Source of the DNA: DTU078 sp033808535
GTDB lineage: Bacteria > Bacillota > Clostridia > Oscillospirales > CAG-272
Length of the DNA stretch: 6,524 nucleotides
Assembly: GCA_033808535.1 (NCBI GenBank)
Contig: JAPXNL010000127.1
Location: 1-6,524 of the forward strand
Direction of reading: 5' to 3'
Position 1 is the first letter of the stretch. Every line of letters begins with the position of its first letter. Positions 1 through 5,825 of this stretch are shown here, in pieces. Made by a program: the position numbers and the translations under genes. Below the pieces are notes generated by a model that saw only the letters and a list, made by a program, of their open reading frames with translations, was not told where the DNA came from and did no database searches.

Positions 1-3
1 GCT

Positions 4-31
4 ATAAGAAACGCGGTATAGGGATACCGCG
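4..31 (-). terminator. Rho-independent terminator of the QueG-like gene
   Basis: An 8-bp perfect stem (12-19 with 24-31, CGCGGTAT/ATACCGCG) closes a 4-base loop. Read on the minus strand it is followed by TTTCTTAT. It starts three bases after the stop codon of the QueG-like gene, the expected place for its intrinsic terminator. The U-tract is interrupted by one C, so efficiency may be moderate. Confidence 0.7.
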
Positions 32-34
32 CCG

Positions 35-931
35 TTATTTTTCGCCGCCTTGGGCGATTTTAAGATTGCGGCCGATCACGCCTCTGCCGCGCCACGAAAA
101 GGCGCGCTTGTAAAACTCATCGTCGGTCATCGACTCAATCTCGTCGGCTGTCGGGTTCAAAATCAAATCGCGGCGGAACCATTCGATCTGCGTTTCCCCG
201 GGGTCTTCGTTGTACGGGCAGACAAGCTGGCAGGCGTCGCAGCCCCATACGGTTGCGGGCGCGTCGCCCTCGCCGCGCATAAGAGAGACGACAGCTTCGT
301 CCGGCTCCGATTTCGCCTGCGTCAGCGACGACAGGCAGCGCGCACGTTTATCGGCGCTGCGGTCAGCCGAGGGGTCGGAGGCGTCGACACATTCGCACGG
401 ACATGCGGCGGTGCAGCGGCCGCAGCCGTCGCAGCGCTCGACTTTGTATTCCCTGCCCGGCTCACCCGGTTCAATATCGCATATCAGCTCGCTCAGAAAA
501 ACAAACGAGCCGTAGCGCCTTGTGATAAGCAGTCCGTTGTCGCCGACCATGCCCAGTCCGGCTTTTGAAGCAGCCGCGACTTCGCCTATCGGGGAATTGT
601 CCGCAAAGCACATGAACTTTACATCAGGGAACTCCGGCGTGAGCTTTTCTTTTAGCTCGGCAAACAGCTCCGAGAAAAAGATATGATAGTCACGCGGGAC
701 GGCATAAAGCGACACGGTGCGCCGGCAGTGCGAGTCGCCGGCAGCCATGCGCGAATAGTACGGCGCGGCGAACATCAATACGCTGCGCGGAACAAAACCC
801 GGAACATCGAGTTTGTGGGGCGATATAACTTTACATTCCGACAGAGGTATCGGATTGCCGCACAGAACCGAAGCGGACTCTATCACTGCCCGGGCAGCAG
901 CGAAAAAATCCGGTATAACCTTATTTTCCAT
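35..931 (-). CDS. Short QueG-like epoxyqueuosine reductase family protein (double [4Fe-4S])
   Basis: 298 residues from the ATG at 929-931. A longer frame to 1003 exists but runs through the promoter. Family knowledge: QueG reduces epoxyqueuosine to queuosine in tRNA using cobalamin and two [4Fe-4S] clusters in the cytoplasm. Seen here: the core motif DNSPIGE with D111 where QueG has its catalytic Asp; AGLGMVGDNGLLI (124-136); the first cluster motif C167-x2-C170-x2-C173-x3-C177-P; RCLSSLTQ with C199; the second motif C231-x2-C234-x3-C238-P; and a C-terminal GRGVIGRNLKIA like the QueG RN motif. All eight expected cysteines are present. It is shorter than E. coli QueG (about 380 residues) and lacks the C-terminal HEAT-like part. 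The Arg after the DxxPxxE glutamate is replaced (EV instead of ER). It may be a true QueG or a related reductase of unknown substrate. No other queuosine gene is in view. It is transcribed alone from 939-967. Confidence 0.85.
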   Translation of the reverse strand: MENKVIPDFFAAARAVIESASVLCGNPIPLSECKVISPHKLDVPGFVPRSVLMFAAPYYSRMAAGDSHCRRTVSLYAVPRDYHIFFSELFAELKEKLTPEFPDVKFMCFADNSPIGEVAAASKAGLGMVGDNGLLITRRYGSFVFLSELICDIEPGEPGREYKVERCDGCGRCTAACPCECVDASDPSADRSADKRARCLSSLTQAKSEPDEAVVSLMRGEGDAPATVWGCDACQLVCPYNEDPGETQIEWFRRDLILNPTADEIESMTDDEFYKRAFSWRGRGVIGRNLKIAQGGEK

Positions 932-938
932 ATTGATT

Positions 939-967
939 ATTATAGCACGCGCCCCGCGTGTTGTCAA
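939..967 (-). promoter_or_regulatory. Perfect-consensus sigma-A promoter, predicted leaderless mRNA
   Basis: On the minus strand TTGACA (967-962) and TATAAT (944-939) are separated by exactly 17 bp. The expected start, seven bases past the -10, falls at 932 or 931, which is the A of the QueG-like ATG. There is no Shine-Dalgarno sequence before the ATG. The transcript is therefore predicted to begin at or one base before its start codon. Confidence 0.8.
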
Positions 968-1031
968 CATCGCAAGCGGGACGGGCATAAGAGATGCGCG
1001 CAATAAAAATTCACCCGCGGCAATTTAACGC

Positions 1032-1060
1032 TTGCAAAATTGCGGGGGGTGTGGTATAAT
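1032..1060 (+). promoter_or_regulatory. Promoter of tRNA-Leu
   Basis: TTGCAA (1032-1037), 17-bp spacer, TATAAT (1055-1060). Transcription should start near 1067, about 19 bases before the mature tRNA 5' end, giving a short leader for RNase P to remove. The -10 lies inside an inverted repeat, GGTATA-ATA-TATACC (1053-1067). Confidence 0.7.
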
Positions 1061-1085
1061 ATATACCGCAAGTTTTAATTGAAAT

Positions 1086-1168
1086 GCCGATGTGGCGGAA
1101 CTGGCAGACGCGACGGTCTCAAAAACCGTTGGGAAACCATACCGGTTCGATCCCGGTCATCGGCACCA
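1086..1168 (+). tRNA. tRNA-Leu (anticodon CAA), CCA encoded
   Basis: All arms can be drawn. The acceptor is GCCGATG (1086-1092) with CATCGGC (1158-1164), discriminator A1165 and encoded CCA at 1166-1168. The D stem is GCG/CGC. The anticodon stem ACGGT (1113-1117) pairs with ACCGT (1125-1129) around loop CTCAAAA, with anticodon CAA at 1120-1122, which reads UUG. A long class II variable arm (about 1130-1140, TGG...CCA) fits leucine. The T arm is ACCGG-TTCGATC-CCGGT (1141-1157). It has its own promoter and terminator, so it is a single-gene unit. Confidence 0.97.
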
Positions 1169-1196
1169 ACCTTTTATTGCAAAAGCAAATGTTCGG

Positions 1197-1230
1197 ACTC
1201 ACCTGTCTTCAATTCAGGTGAGTTTTTTAT
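1197..1230 (+). terminator. Rho-independent terminator of tRNA-Leu
   Basis: A 9-bp perfect stem (1197-1205 with 1215-1223, core CTCACCTG/CAGGTGAG) with a 9-base loop runs into six T (1223-1228). It lies 29 bases after the tRNA CCA end. Confidence 0.88.
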
Positions 1231-1340
1231 TAAGTAATGGAGCATGCTGCGTGGGTATATTTATTTTAACAAGCATGTTTAACAGCAGGTTCGGCGAGGA
1301 TTTTTCCGCAAACCTGCATCGGTATATTACTAAAACAGAC

Positions 1341-1370
1341 ATGCCGCGCGGAAACCCGCACGGCGTTTTT
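1341..1370. terminator. GC-rich hairpin with T-run between tRNA-Leu and the regulator gene
   Basis: GCCG-C-GCGG (1343-1351) pairs with CCGC-A-CGGC (1356-1364) across one C/A mismatch and is followed on the plus strand by GTTTTT. In that direction it is a good terminator shape but has no obvious gene to serve beyond tRNA readthrough. Read on the minus strand, where the metal-uptake operon ends 30 bases upstream, the tract after the stem is only ATGTCTGTTTT, so termination there would be weaker. A second hairpin (GCAGGTT 1285-1291 with AACCTGC 1311-1317) lies farther along. The stretch 1231-1394 holds no gene that I can see. Confidence 0.45.
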
Positions 1371-1394
1371 ATGTATGGCGGTTGTACGCCCGTC

Positions 1395-1859
1395 TTATCT
1401 CTTTTTACACGCCGGGCAATAGCCGTACACATTGAGTTTGTGTCCGGTTATCGCATAGCCTGTTTCGCTTTCGAGCACCTGCTCGTATCCGCCCAGCGGG
1501 CACGACGAGATGGGGATTATCTTTTTACATTCAAGGCACACCAGATGGTGCCGGTGACCGCTGTCGTTATACTCGAACAGCGCCTTGCCCGGGCTCTCAA
1601 GCACAAACTTTCTCACAAGCCCCGCCTCGCAGAGCGACTCGAGCGTGCGGTAAACAGTCGATAGATTGACGGCAAGTCCCTGCTCTTTCAGCCCGTCGTA
1701 AATCTGCTCGGCACAGACGGGCTGGTCTGCCATCTCCAGATATCCGAGTATCGCCGCGCGGTTGTGCGTATGTTTCAGTCCATGCGATCTCAAAATTTCG
1801 GCGTATTCAGCCTGTCTTGCGCATTCATCGGAGCATATGGCACTGTCACGCTTTATCAC
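1395..1859 (-). CDS. zur: Fur-family metal-responsive regulator, probably Zur
   Basis: 154 residues, a normal Fur-family length, starting at GTG (1857-1859). GGAGG at 1870-1874, ten bases upstream, supports this start, and the GTGA overlaps the permease stop by four bases. Fur proteins are dimeric winged-helix repressors that bind palindromic operators when metal-loaded. Seen: an N-terminal helix-turn-helix domain with LSTVYRTLESL (66-76) as the recognition region; a GHRHHLVC motif (H102, H104, H105); and two CxxC pairs (C108/C111 and C148/C151), the usual structural zinc site. H140 in GHKLNVYGYC is a typical sensor ligand. The zinc assignment rests on co-transcription with the transporter, not on the protein alone; a manganese or iron sensor cannot be excluded. 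As last gene of the operon it would be autoregulated through the inverted repeat at 4413-4439. The extra CSDEC near the N-terminus (C9, C13) is unusual. Confidence 0.88.
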   Translation of the reverse strand: MIKRDSAICSDECARQAEYAEILRSHGLKHTHNRAAILGYLEMADQPVCAEQIYDGLKEQGLAVNLSTVYRTLESLCEAGLVRKFVLESPGKALFEYNDSGHRHHLVCLECKKIIPISSCPLGGYEQVLESETGYAITGHKLNVYGYCPACKKR

Positions 1860-2719
1860 TTTGTTCTTCCCTCCCCGGTGCTTTGCTTTGCTGCCGCGAG
1901 TTTTCGCGCGCGGGCATCGACCGTTGCGCGCACGCCGTATGACATAAGGCAGACCGCGCAGGAAAGCGTGACTATCGTCGCACCTGACGAGATGCCCGTG
2001 TAATATGAAATCGCCAGACCCGCAAAGCAGAACAGTGTACCAAACAGCGCGGATACCGCCATCCGGCTACCGAGCCTTTTTGTGCAGAGCGACGCCGTCG
2101 CCGCGGGCGCGGTCAGCATTGCAAGCGCAAGTATTATACCGACAACGCGGATCAAAGCGACGACCGACATTGCGATAACCGCAAGCAGCAGGTATTCGAG
2201 AAAAGCCGTCGGAACGCCCGTTATGTGCGCAAATTCGTCGTCGAACAGGTATGCCTTCCAGAAATCAAACAGCACGGTGATTATAATCACCACCGCGGCG
2301 GTCAGACCGGCTGTCAGATACAGGTCGGAGCGCGTGACCGCGAGTATGTTGCCGAACAGATATGAGCTCATGTCGGGCGGGTATCCCGGCATCAGCGCGA
2401 CGAAAAATATGCCCAGTGCCATGCCGAGCGACCAAAACAAGCCGATTATCACGTCGGTGCCCGCGCCGCCCCGCCGCTTGACAAAACCGATGCCCAGCGC
2501 CGAGCACAGCGCAAATACAATCGCGCCGATTATAGGCTCGATACCGAGCAAGTATCCCAGCCCGACGCCGCCGTATGAGGCGTGCGCGATTCCGCCGCTC
2601 ATCATAACAAGCTTTTTTTCAATTATTATAACGCCTATGACTCCGCAGAGCACGCTTGCCAGCAGAGCCGCCAGCACGGCGTTCTGCAAAAACTGATATT
2701 TAAACAGCGCCGTCAGCAT
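1856..2719 (-). CDS. znuB: Metal ABC transporter permease, ZnuB/ABC-3 family
   Basis: 287 residues starting at ATG (2717-2719), overlapping the ATPase stop by seven bases and the regulator start by four. The protein is very hydrophobic, with roughly eight membrane segments, matching integral-membrane permeases of the ABC-3 family that form the channel of zinc or manganese importers. Family landmarks: MMSGGIAHASYGGVGLGYLL near residues 39-58, LFDDEFAHITGVP at 158-170 (a likely ATPase-coupling loop), and VVGIILALAMLTAPAATAS at 192-210. The C-terminus is a charged cytoplasmic tail (about 266-287). Metal identity cannot be read from the permease; zinc is inferred from the Zur-like neighbour. It is translationally coupled to both neighbours. 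Confidence 0.92.
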   Translation of the reverse strand: MLTALFKYQFLQNAVLAALLASVLCGVIGVIIIEKKLVMMSGGIAHASYGGVGLGYLLGIEPIIGAIVFALCSALGIGFVKRRGGAGTDVIIGLFWSLGMALGIFFVALMPGYPPDMSSYLFGNILAVTRSDLYLTAGLTAAVVIIITVLFDFWKAYLFDDEFAHITGVPTAFLEYLLLAVIAMSVVALIRVVGIILALAMLTAPAATASLCTKRLGSRMAVSALFGTLFCFAGLAISYYTGISSGATIVTLSCAVCLMSYGVRATVDARARKLAAAKQSTGEGRTK

Positions 2720-3486
2720 GACCCGCCGGCCCCCTCTCCGGCGTGGTTGTGTTCGCCCAGCACCCTGTGCGCCACTCCATGCGCGATAAGGTCGACCGGG
2801 CAGCCGTAAAGCGCGTTTACGGTGCCGCTGTCGAGCCGCGGCTCACCGTGATATACAAGCCGCCCGGACAGACAGGCAAGGCTGTGCACCTGCGAGGATA
2901 CCGCAAACAGGTCGTGCGTCACAAGTATTATGGTCATTGACTTGCTCAGACTGCCGAGCAGCGCGTATATGTTTTCGCGCGAACCGGCGTCTACATTTGC
3001 GGTAGGCTCGTCGAGCAAAAGCAGCTTTGGCCCGACTGCAAGCGCGCGCGCGATGAGCAGCCGCTGAAACTCGCCGCCCGACAGCTCCGACAGCCGCCGC
3101 CCGGCAAGCTCCGAGATGCCCACGCGCTCAAGCGCGTCGGCTGCGGCGATGCGGTCGGCTTTGCTGTACCGGTGAAAGGGCACGAGCCCCCGTCCCAGCC
3201 GCCCGGTCAGCACCGCCTCAAATGCCGTTATCGGGAAACGCTTGTCCATCAATGCAAACTGCGGGACATATCCGATTTTCACGTCCGTGTGACCCGGGGG
3301 CTTGCCGTATATGCGCACGCTGCCCGTCGCCGGCTCTATCAGCCCGAGCATTGCTTTTAGAAGTGTCGATTTTCCGCTGCCGTTCGGCCCGATTATGCCA
3401 AGATACTCGCCGTCTTTTATCTCGAGGTCAATATTTTTCAACGCAGGCGTTTGCCCGTAGTACACGCTGAGGTTTTTTATTTCAAG
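2713..3486 (-). CDS. znuC: Metal ABC transporter ATP-binding protein, ZnuC-like (5' end in gap)
   Basis: Cytoplasmic ATPase that powers the importer. The visible frame begins LEIKNLS right after the ten N and continues to 2713. Counting from the Val at 3465: Walker A GPNGSGKST (26-34), Q-loop Gln68, signature LSGGE (128-132), Walker B LLLLDEP (148-154) and H-loop His184. All catalytic motifs are intact. GTG at 3463-3465 should not be taken as the start, because conserved N-terminal residues precede it. The likely start is ATG at 3513-3515, overlapping the lipoprotein stop as ATGA and preceded by GAGG seven bases away; it would encode MTDRIL and then enter the gap. With exactly ten N the two halves are out of frame, so the gap length is probably a placeholder. 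The C-terminal tail after residue 229 has four His and ends in Cys, plausibly metal-contacting but unproven. Confidence 0.92.
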   Translation of the reverse strand, partial: LEIKNLSVYYGQTPALKNIDLEIKDGEYLGIIGPNGSGKSTLLKAMLGLIEPATGSVRIYGKPPGHTDVKIGYVPQFALMDKRFPITAFEAVLTGRLGRGLVPFHRYSKADRIAAADALERVGISELAGRRLSELSGGEFQRLLIARALAVGPKLLLLDEPTANVDAGSRENIYALLGSLSKSMTIILVTHDLFAVSSQVHSLACLSGRLVYHGEPRLDSGTVNALYGCPVDLIAHGVAHRVLGEHNHAGEGAGGSC

Positions 3487-3496
3487 NNNNNNNNNN
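3487..3496. other. Assembly gap (10 N)
   Basis: Ten N interrupt the N-terminal codons of the ATPase gene. The flanking frames (ATG at 3515 on one side, LEIKNLS on the other) join only if the true gap is 2 modulo 3 bases, or if the contig ends overlap. Ten is therefore probably a default filler rather than a measured length. Confidence 0.95.
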
Positions 3497-3511
3497 GTAG
3501 TATTCTGTCCG

Positions 3512-4381
3512 TCATTTCATCGCCTCTGCCATCAGATTTGCCATCTTTTCAAGATTGGCGATATAGTCTGCCGCCAGCGGCTCGAGCATTATGGCTTTAC
3601 CGCCAAGCTCATCGGCAAAAACCTGCGCCTGGCGGCTGTCAAGCTCGCTCTGATAAAATATCGCCTTTATCCCCTGCGATTTGGCATAATCTATAGTTTT
3701 CTGCATATGCTCTGCTGTAGCTTCCTTGCCCTCTTCCTCCAGCGCATGCATCGTCAGGCCGTAATCGTCGGCGAGATAGCCGAACGCGGGATGAAACACG
3801 ATAAAACTCTTATTCTCAAGAGCGCCGAAAATTCGAGACAGCGACAAATCAAGCCGGTCGAGCTTTTCTATATAATCATTTGCATTTGCGGTGTATATTT
3901 CGGCGTTGTCTGGGTCAATGGCAGCAAGCTCTCGCGCGATGGCGGAAACCATAACCTTGACGCGCTTGGGCGAAAGCCATATGTGCGGGTCGCGGCTGCC
4001 GCCGCCGATGGTTATGTCGGGATAGACCTGCGCCACCTCGTCCTCAAGTGCGACTACCTTCACCTTATCGCTTATGTCAGGCAGTATGCCCAAATCCTCG
4101 GCAGGCACGCCGATCGTGAAATATATGGCCGAATCCTCAAGCGCGGCCATTATGTCGGTCGTCGGCTCGTAGTTTTCGGGGCTGTATCCCGGCGGTATCA
4201 GCGTGACAACCTCGAAGCCGTCGCCGCAGACCTCTCTGACAAAGGTGGCCTGGGGCACGATGGACACCGCTATCTTCGGCAGTCCGCTGTCAGTCCTGCC
4301 GTCGCCGCAGGAAACCATGGAAAACAATGCAATCGCCAGTGCGGCTGCAAAAGTTAAGGGCCAGAATTTAAACTTTTTCAT
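3512..4381 (-). CDS. znuA: Metal-binding lipoprotein of the zinc ABC importer, ZnuA-like
   Basis: 289 residues from ATG at 4379-4381, chosen because GGAG lies six bases upstream and MKKFKFWP starts a lipoprotein signal; a longer frame to 4456 would run through the promoter and operator. The signal is residues 1-24, with a lipobox-like SMVSC and lipidated Cys25. It belongs to the ZnuA/TroA cluster A-I binding proteins, which deliver Zn or Mn to the permease. Seen: PPGYSPENYEPT (63-74), DPHIWLSP (131-138) with His133, FHPAFGYLADDYGL (196-209) with His197, and LEPL with Glu267. His133, His197 and Glu267 are likely ligands. The position usually held by the first His (PHxYEP) is Glu69 here. The His-rich loop typical of many ZnuA proteins is missing; the corresponding stretch (about 113-130) is short and acidic, then glycine-rich. 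First gene of the operon. Zn rather than Mn is inferred from the regulator. Confidence 0.9.
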   Translation of the reverse strand: MKKFKFWPLTFAAALAIALFSMVSCGDGRTDSGLPKIAVSIVPQATFVREVCGDGFEVVTLIPPGYSPENYEPTTDIMAALEDSAIYFTIGVPAEDLGILPDISDKVKVVALEDEVAQVYPDITIGGGSRDPHIWLSPKRVKVMVSAIARELAAIDPDNAEIYTANANDYIEKLDRLDLSLSRIFGALENKSFIVFHPAFGYLADDYGLTMHALEEEGKEATAEHMQKTIDYAKSQGIKAIFYQSELDSRQAQVFADELGGKAIMLEPLAADYIANLEKMANLMAEAMK

Positions 4382-4412
4382 TTGTGCTCCGGTCAGTCGG
4401 TTATAACGCAAA

Positions 4413-4439
4413 TGCAAATGAGAATAACATGCATTTGCA
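4413..4439. promoter_or_regulatory. Candidate Zur/Fur-family operator
   Basis: A perfect 8-bp inverted repeat, TGCAAATG (4413-4420) and CATTTGCA (4432-4439), with an 11-bp centre containing AGAATAAC. An overlapping repeat, GCAAATGCA (4408-4416) with TGCATTTGC (4430-4438), has 9-bp arms. It begins at the predicted transcription start and covers roughly +1 to +27, where a bound repressor would block transcription. The half TGAGAAT resembles Fur-family half-sites; the match to any published Zur box is not exact. Confidence 0.65.
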
Positions 4440-4446
4440 GTAAAAT

Positions 4447-4475
4447 ATTTTATCACACAGAGGTAAATTGGTCAA
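4447..4475 (-). promoter_or_regulatory. Promoter of the metal-uptake operon
   Basis: On the minus strand TTGACC (4475-4470), 17-bp spacer, TAAAAT (4452-4447); each box is one base from consensus. The start is expected near 4440, giving a leader of about 60 bases before the lipoprotein ATG. The inverted repeat directly downstream is the likely control site. Confidence 0.78.
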
Positions 4476-4745
4476 TAGGGCACGCGATAAATTTGCTCTC
4501 ATTCATACCCAGTTTGCGACCTGATTTAGTGTGCAGTTTTTCCGGTGCGCATGTCGCCGGTTATTTGTATTTTTGGTTTCTTTATTGTTAATTTAAATTT
4601 TTGCTTTTTCTGACGTTTGCATTAAATTTTATTTCCCCGGAAATTACCGCGATTTGCTTTTAATTTTTATTAAAATTGTGCGGTTTTGTTTATTTTCCAC
4701 AAAATACACATTAGTTTTTTCTACTTTTGGACAGTTGAATATATA
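4476..4745. other. AT-rich divergent intergenic region without a gene
   Basis: Strikingly AT-rich compared with both flanks and without a credible reading frame. Visible structure: a hairpin CCGGTG (4542-4547) with CGCCGG (4555-4560) followed by TTATTTGTATTTTT; a palindrome ATTTCC-CC-GGAAAT (4631-4644); and an AT-only inverted repeat TTTTAAT/ATTAAAA shortly after. None can be assigned a function. The region separates two divergent promoters. Confidence 0.6.
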
Positions 4746-4774
4746 TTGACAATAGCAACTTTATATATTATATT
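4746..4774 (+). promoter_or_regulatory. Promoter of the surface-protein gene
   Basis: A perfect TTGACA (4746-4751), 17-bp spacer, then TATATT (4769-4774), one base from consensus. The start is expected near 4781, leaving a leader of about 52 bases. Very AT-rich sequence upstream could act as an UP element. Together with the strong Shine-Dalgarno (AAGGGGGA, 4818-4825) this predicts high expression. Confidence 0.78.
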
Positions 4775-4832
4775 ATTTACATAGGATACACAGTATCTTA
4801 ATATTTTTATATTTTTTAAGGGGGACCTTTCA

Positions 4833-5750
4833 ATGAAGAAATACCTGGCTCTCTTATTGACAGCTCTCATGATCTCCCTCCTGGCGATTCCGGCGTTTGC
4901 AGGCGCTCAGGACGAGGTAGACATGGGTAATGTCGCGTTCGCGATCAAAAAAGCGAATCAACCCTGGAAAGCTGACGGCGTTATCAACGAAGGCGAGTAC
5001 TATGAAGTCCCGATGAAGGACACCTGGTTCTCATACGCATGGAACGACCTCACCGATAACGCAGAAGGCCTGGCAAAGGGCATGGAGCAGAAGCTCTACA
5101 TGTCGTGGGACGATACCTATGTATACACCGCTACGGTTTACAAGGTATCAAAGTTCTATAACGAGTACGGCGATGATCCGGGCAATATCTGGCAGGCTTG
5201 CGCAATCCAGAACAACTTCGCGCCCAAGGCAGACGATGTAACAATTAAAGAAAATCGTCTCGAATACGGTCTCAGCCTTACAAGCGACACCAACGAACTG
5301 GTCAGCGTCGTTTGGGCTGACACCTCCGACGGCAATACCGGCTGGGCTCCTACGACCGATGACTTCATCGTTAAGAATAATAACAACGTTCTTACATATG
5401 AAGCACGTACTCCCTGGACGGCATTCTTAGCCGCAGCACCGAAGGTCGGAGACGTTTTCGGATACTGCATCGTATGGGCCGGTGGTCCTGAATACAGCGA
5501 ATACATCCATGCTCAGCTTGCTTCGGGCTGCACGGGCAACCAGGGCAAGAACGCATACAACTTTGCACAGGTAACGCTTGAGGATGCTCCGGTCGTCGAA
5601 ACCGAGCCCCCGGCAGTTGAAGAAACTCCGGTTGAGACTCCGGCTGAAAAACCTGCTCCGCAGACCGCAGACGCGCTTGCAGTCGTGGTATTTGCAGCGC
5701 TCGTCACCGCCGGCGGCGCAATCGTTCTTACCAAGAAGCGCAGCAAATAA
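4833..5750 (+). CDS. Secreted, probably surface-anchored protein with CBM9/DOMON-like domain
   Basis: 305 residues; AAGGGGGA seven bases upstream fixes the ATG. Residues 1-23 are a signal peptide (MKKYLALLL..., AFA cleavage). Residues about 44-249 look like a CBM9/DOMON-type beta-sandwich: ADGVINEGEY (47-56), YMSWDDTYVYTATVYK (89-104), NIWQACAIQNNF (118-129), NRLEYGLSL (141-149), YEARTPWTAF (189-198), GDVFGYCIVW (206-215). Family knowledge: such domains bind sugars or occasionally haem or other ligands; the ligand here is unknown. A Pro/Glu/Thr linker (250-275) leads to PQTAD (276-280), a membrane helix (281-300) and KKRSK. This is the layout of a sortase signal, but with Ala where Gly is usual, so it may be sorted by a variant sortase or simply stay membrane-anchored. 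Three Cys (C123, C212, C233) follow the signal. No catalytic domain is visible. Monocistronic. The domain call is by pattern only. Confidence 0.8.
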   Translation: MKKYLALLLTALMISLLAIPAFAGAQDEVDMGNVAFAIKKANQPWKADGVINEGEYYEVPMKDTWFSYAWNDLTDNAEGLAKGMEQKLYMSWDDTYVYTATVYKVSKFYNEYGDDPGNIWQACAIQNNFAPKADDVTIKENRLEYGLSLTSDTNELVSVVWADTSDGNTGWAPTTDDFIVKNNNNVLTYEARTPWTAFLAAAPKVGDVFGYCIVWAGGPEYSEYIHAQLASGCTGNQGKNAYNFAQVTLEDAPVVETEPPAVEETPVETPAEKPAPQTADALAVVVFAALVTAGGAIVLTKKRSK

Positions 5751-5788
5751 TTATATTTCCTATATACAATTCATAATTTTCACCTGAC

Positions 5789-5825
5789 CGGAGGACGTCA
5801 TAGGACGTCCTCCGATCTTTATTTT
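5789..5825 (+). terminator. Rho-independent terminator of the surface-protein gene
   Basis: An 11-bp perfect stem, CGGAGGACGTC (5789-5799) with GACGTCCTCCG (5804-5814), and loop ATAG, followed by ATCTTTATTTT. It lies 38 bases after the stop codon. Confidence 0.9.

Noticed and set aside
932..1003. N-terminal extension of the QueG-like frame up to 1003
   Set aside because: It would place the -35 and -10 boxes of a perfect promoter inside the coding region, and the family-like sequence begins only at the ATG at 929-931.
1086..1168. tRNA-Leu as target of the adjacent QueG-like enzyme
   Set aside because: Queuosine is placed at G34 of GUN anticodons (Tyr, His, Asn, Asp); the anticodon here is CAA.
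1092..1664. Plus-strand open frame across tRNA-Leu and the regulator gene
   Set aside because: It begins inside the tRNA and lies opposite the Fur-family gene; no protein family pattern is visible.
2082..2696. Long plus-strand open frame opposite the permease
   Set aside because: It is antisense to a clear membrane permease and its low-complexity Ser/Ala/Pro/Thr/Ile composition is typical of a shadow frame.
4382..4456. N-terminal extension of the lipoprotein frame up to 4456
   Set aside because: It overlaps the -10 and the inverted repeat and would bury the signal peptide 25 residues inside; the ATG at 4381 has a good ribosome site.
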